In this document: piece after piece, positions 63,391 through 64,000 of the stretch
Layout of the letters: every line of letters begins with the position of its first letter
How positions within the stretch are numbered: position 1 is the first letter of the stretch
NCBI GenBank assembly: GCA_035048485.1
Contig: CM068582.1
Coordinates: forward strand, 13,868,001 to 13,932,000
Direction: 5' to 3'
DNA from: Pteria penguin
Taxonomy: Eukaryota; Mollusca; Bivalvia; Pterioida; Pteriidae
DNA: 64,000 bases
The notes under the pieces: model-generated
Told to the model about the DNA's origin: nothing
Databases searched by the model: none
Seen by the model: the letters and a program-made list of their open reading frames with translations, nothing else
Position numbers and translations under genes: made by a program

Positions 63391-64000
63391 CTGAAAAAAA
63401 AAAACACAGACACTAAATGCCGATGTATAGATAGAAAACTATGATAGATTCTTAAATTATATGTGCATAAATATTCAACAGTTTTGTCAAATTATCCTTG
63501 GTAAGGCCCTTAATAGAAATAAAAGAATAATGCACCAAATTATGTGGCGAATCCAGCAGGCAGTTTGGAAAAGTTTTTAATGCAGGGTAAAGAGAGGTGG
63601 GGGTTAATTATGTTTTAAACAACTGTGCAAAACTTACATGATTTGCAAATTGCCCCCAACCCCTACCCTACATCCGCCAGTTTTATACAATATATATATC
63701 TTTTTGTCTATATACATAAACGTCAGTATTTTCATAATACACCCATTCAATGTTGTTATCAGAAAATGATTAACGTAACGTTACGTAAAATCATATAAAG
63801 TGATAGCGGATTTAAACACTTTTTTTTTTTACTATTGGCCTAATGATTACCAAAGCGCACCAGTGAGACAGATTTGTCAATATCAAAGAAAATGGCTGCG
63901 CGGGTAACATAAACAGTGATAATGGTTTGGGTTAAAAAATCGGTATTTGAACATCGGTTACAAAAAGGACTTGGCGAAAAGGTGGATTTTTGTGTATGAT
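63391..64000. other. Upstream of the pogo gene; no exon seen
   Basis: Presumed intron or 5' flank. A palindromic AACGTAACGTTACGT lies near 63774-63788. Nothing else supported. Confidence 0.35.

Overview
The window looks like AT-rich nuclear DNA of a marine invertebrate, most probably a bivalve mollusc. Genes are split by GT-AG introns, coding density is low, and repeats are dense: (AT)n tracts, foldback elements, tRNA-derived SINEs and elements with ~160-bp tandem cores. The host gene family and the mix of transposons also suit a mollusc. Species assignment is inference; no database was available.

Left part (1-24.5 kb). One intact-looking host gene lies on the + strand at 15753-24450. Eight phase-consistent exons encode a Roc GTPase, a COR domain and two death domains (a ROCO-family signalling protein); its 5' end is not resolved. 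A single 99-bp ankyrin-repeat exon lies at 3111-3209 and may belong to the same gene or to another one. Between and inside these exons are foldback elements (7199-7655, 21836-22191), a dead SWIM-type transposase (8444-9393), a ~500-bp tandem element ending in a hairpin (13831-15040), a ~160-bp tandem array (18090-18610) and a SINE (22457-22735).

Middle part (24.5-45.6 kb). This is a graveyard of DNA transposons. A Tc1-like element is split into two pieces facing opposite ways (25738-26225 and 27155-28165), as if an inversion had broken it. An OTU-protease plus MULE-type transposase relic lies at 33294-36154, with its catalytic cysteine codon now a stop. A Tigger-like non-autonomous element sits inside an (AT)n tract (40021-40943). 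A RAG1-like transposase relic lies at 41027-41966. A truncated pogo transposase and a tandem-core element lie between inverted copies of an 11-bp motif (42377-45542). Several orphan exons and one intact two-exon coiled-coil gene (38896-39874, minus) lie among them.

Right part (45.7-64 kb). A Ty3/gypsy LTR retrotransposon with identical 107-bp LTRs (45681-60946) is interrupted at the RT/RNase H border by a 10.4-kb DNA transposon (48288-58733) with short terminal inverted repeats and subterminal repeat arrays. That transposon carries two divergently arranged genes: a Tnp2/CACTA-like transposase (+) and a five-exon BEN-domain protein gene (-). The retrotransposon frame is continuous across the duplicated target, so the nesting order is clear. 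A pogo-type transposase with a C-terminal PHD-like finger (61645-63390, minus) ends the window. Most transposon genes here are broken, often by single-base frameshifts in otherwise conserved frames.
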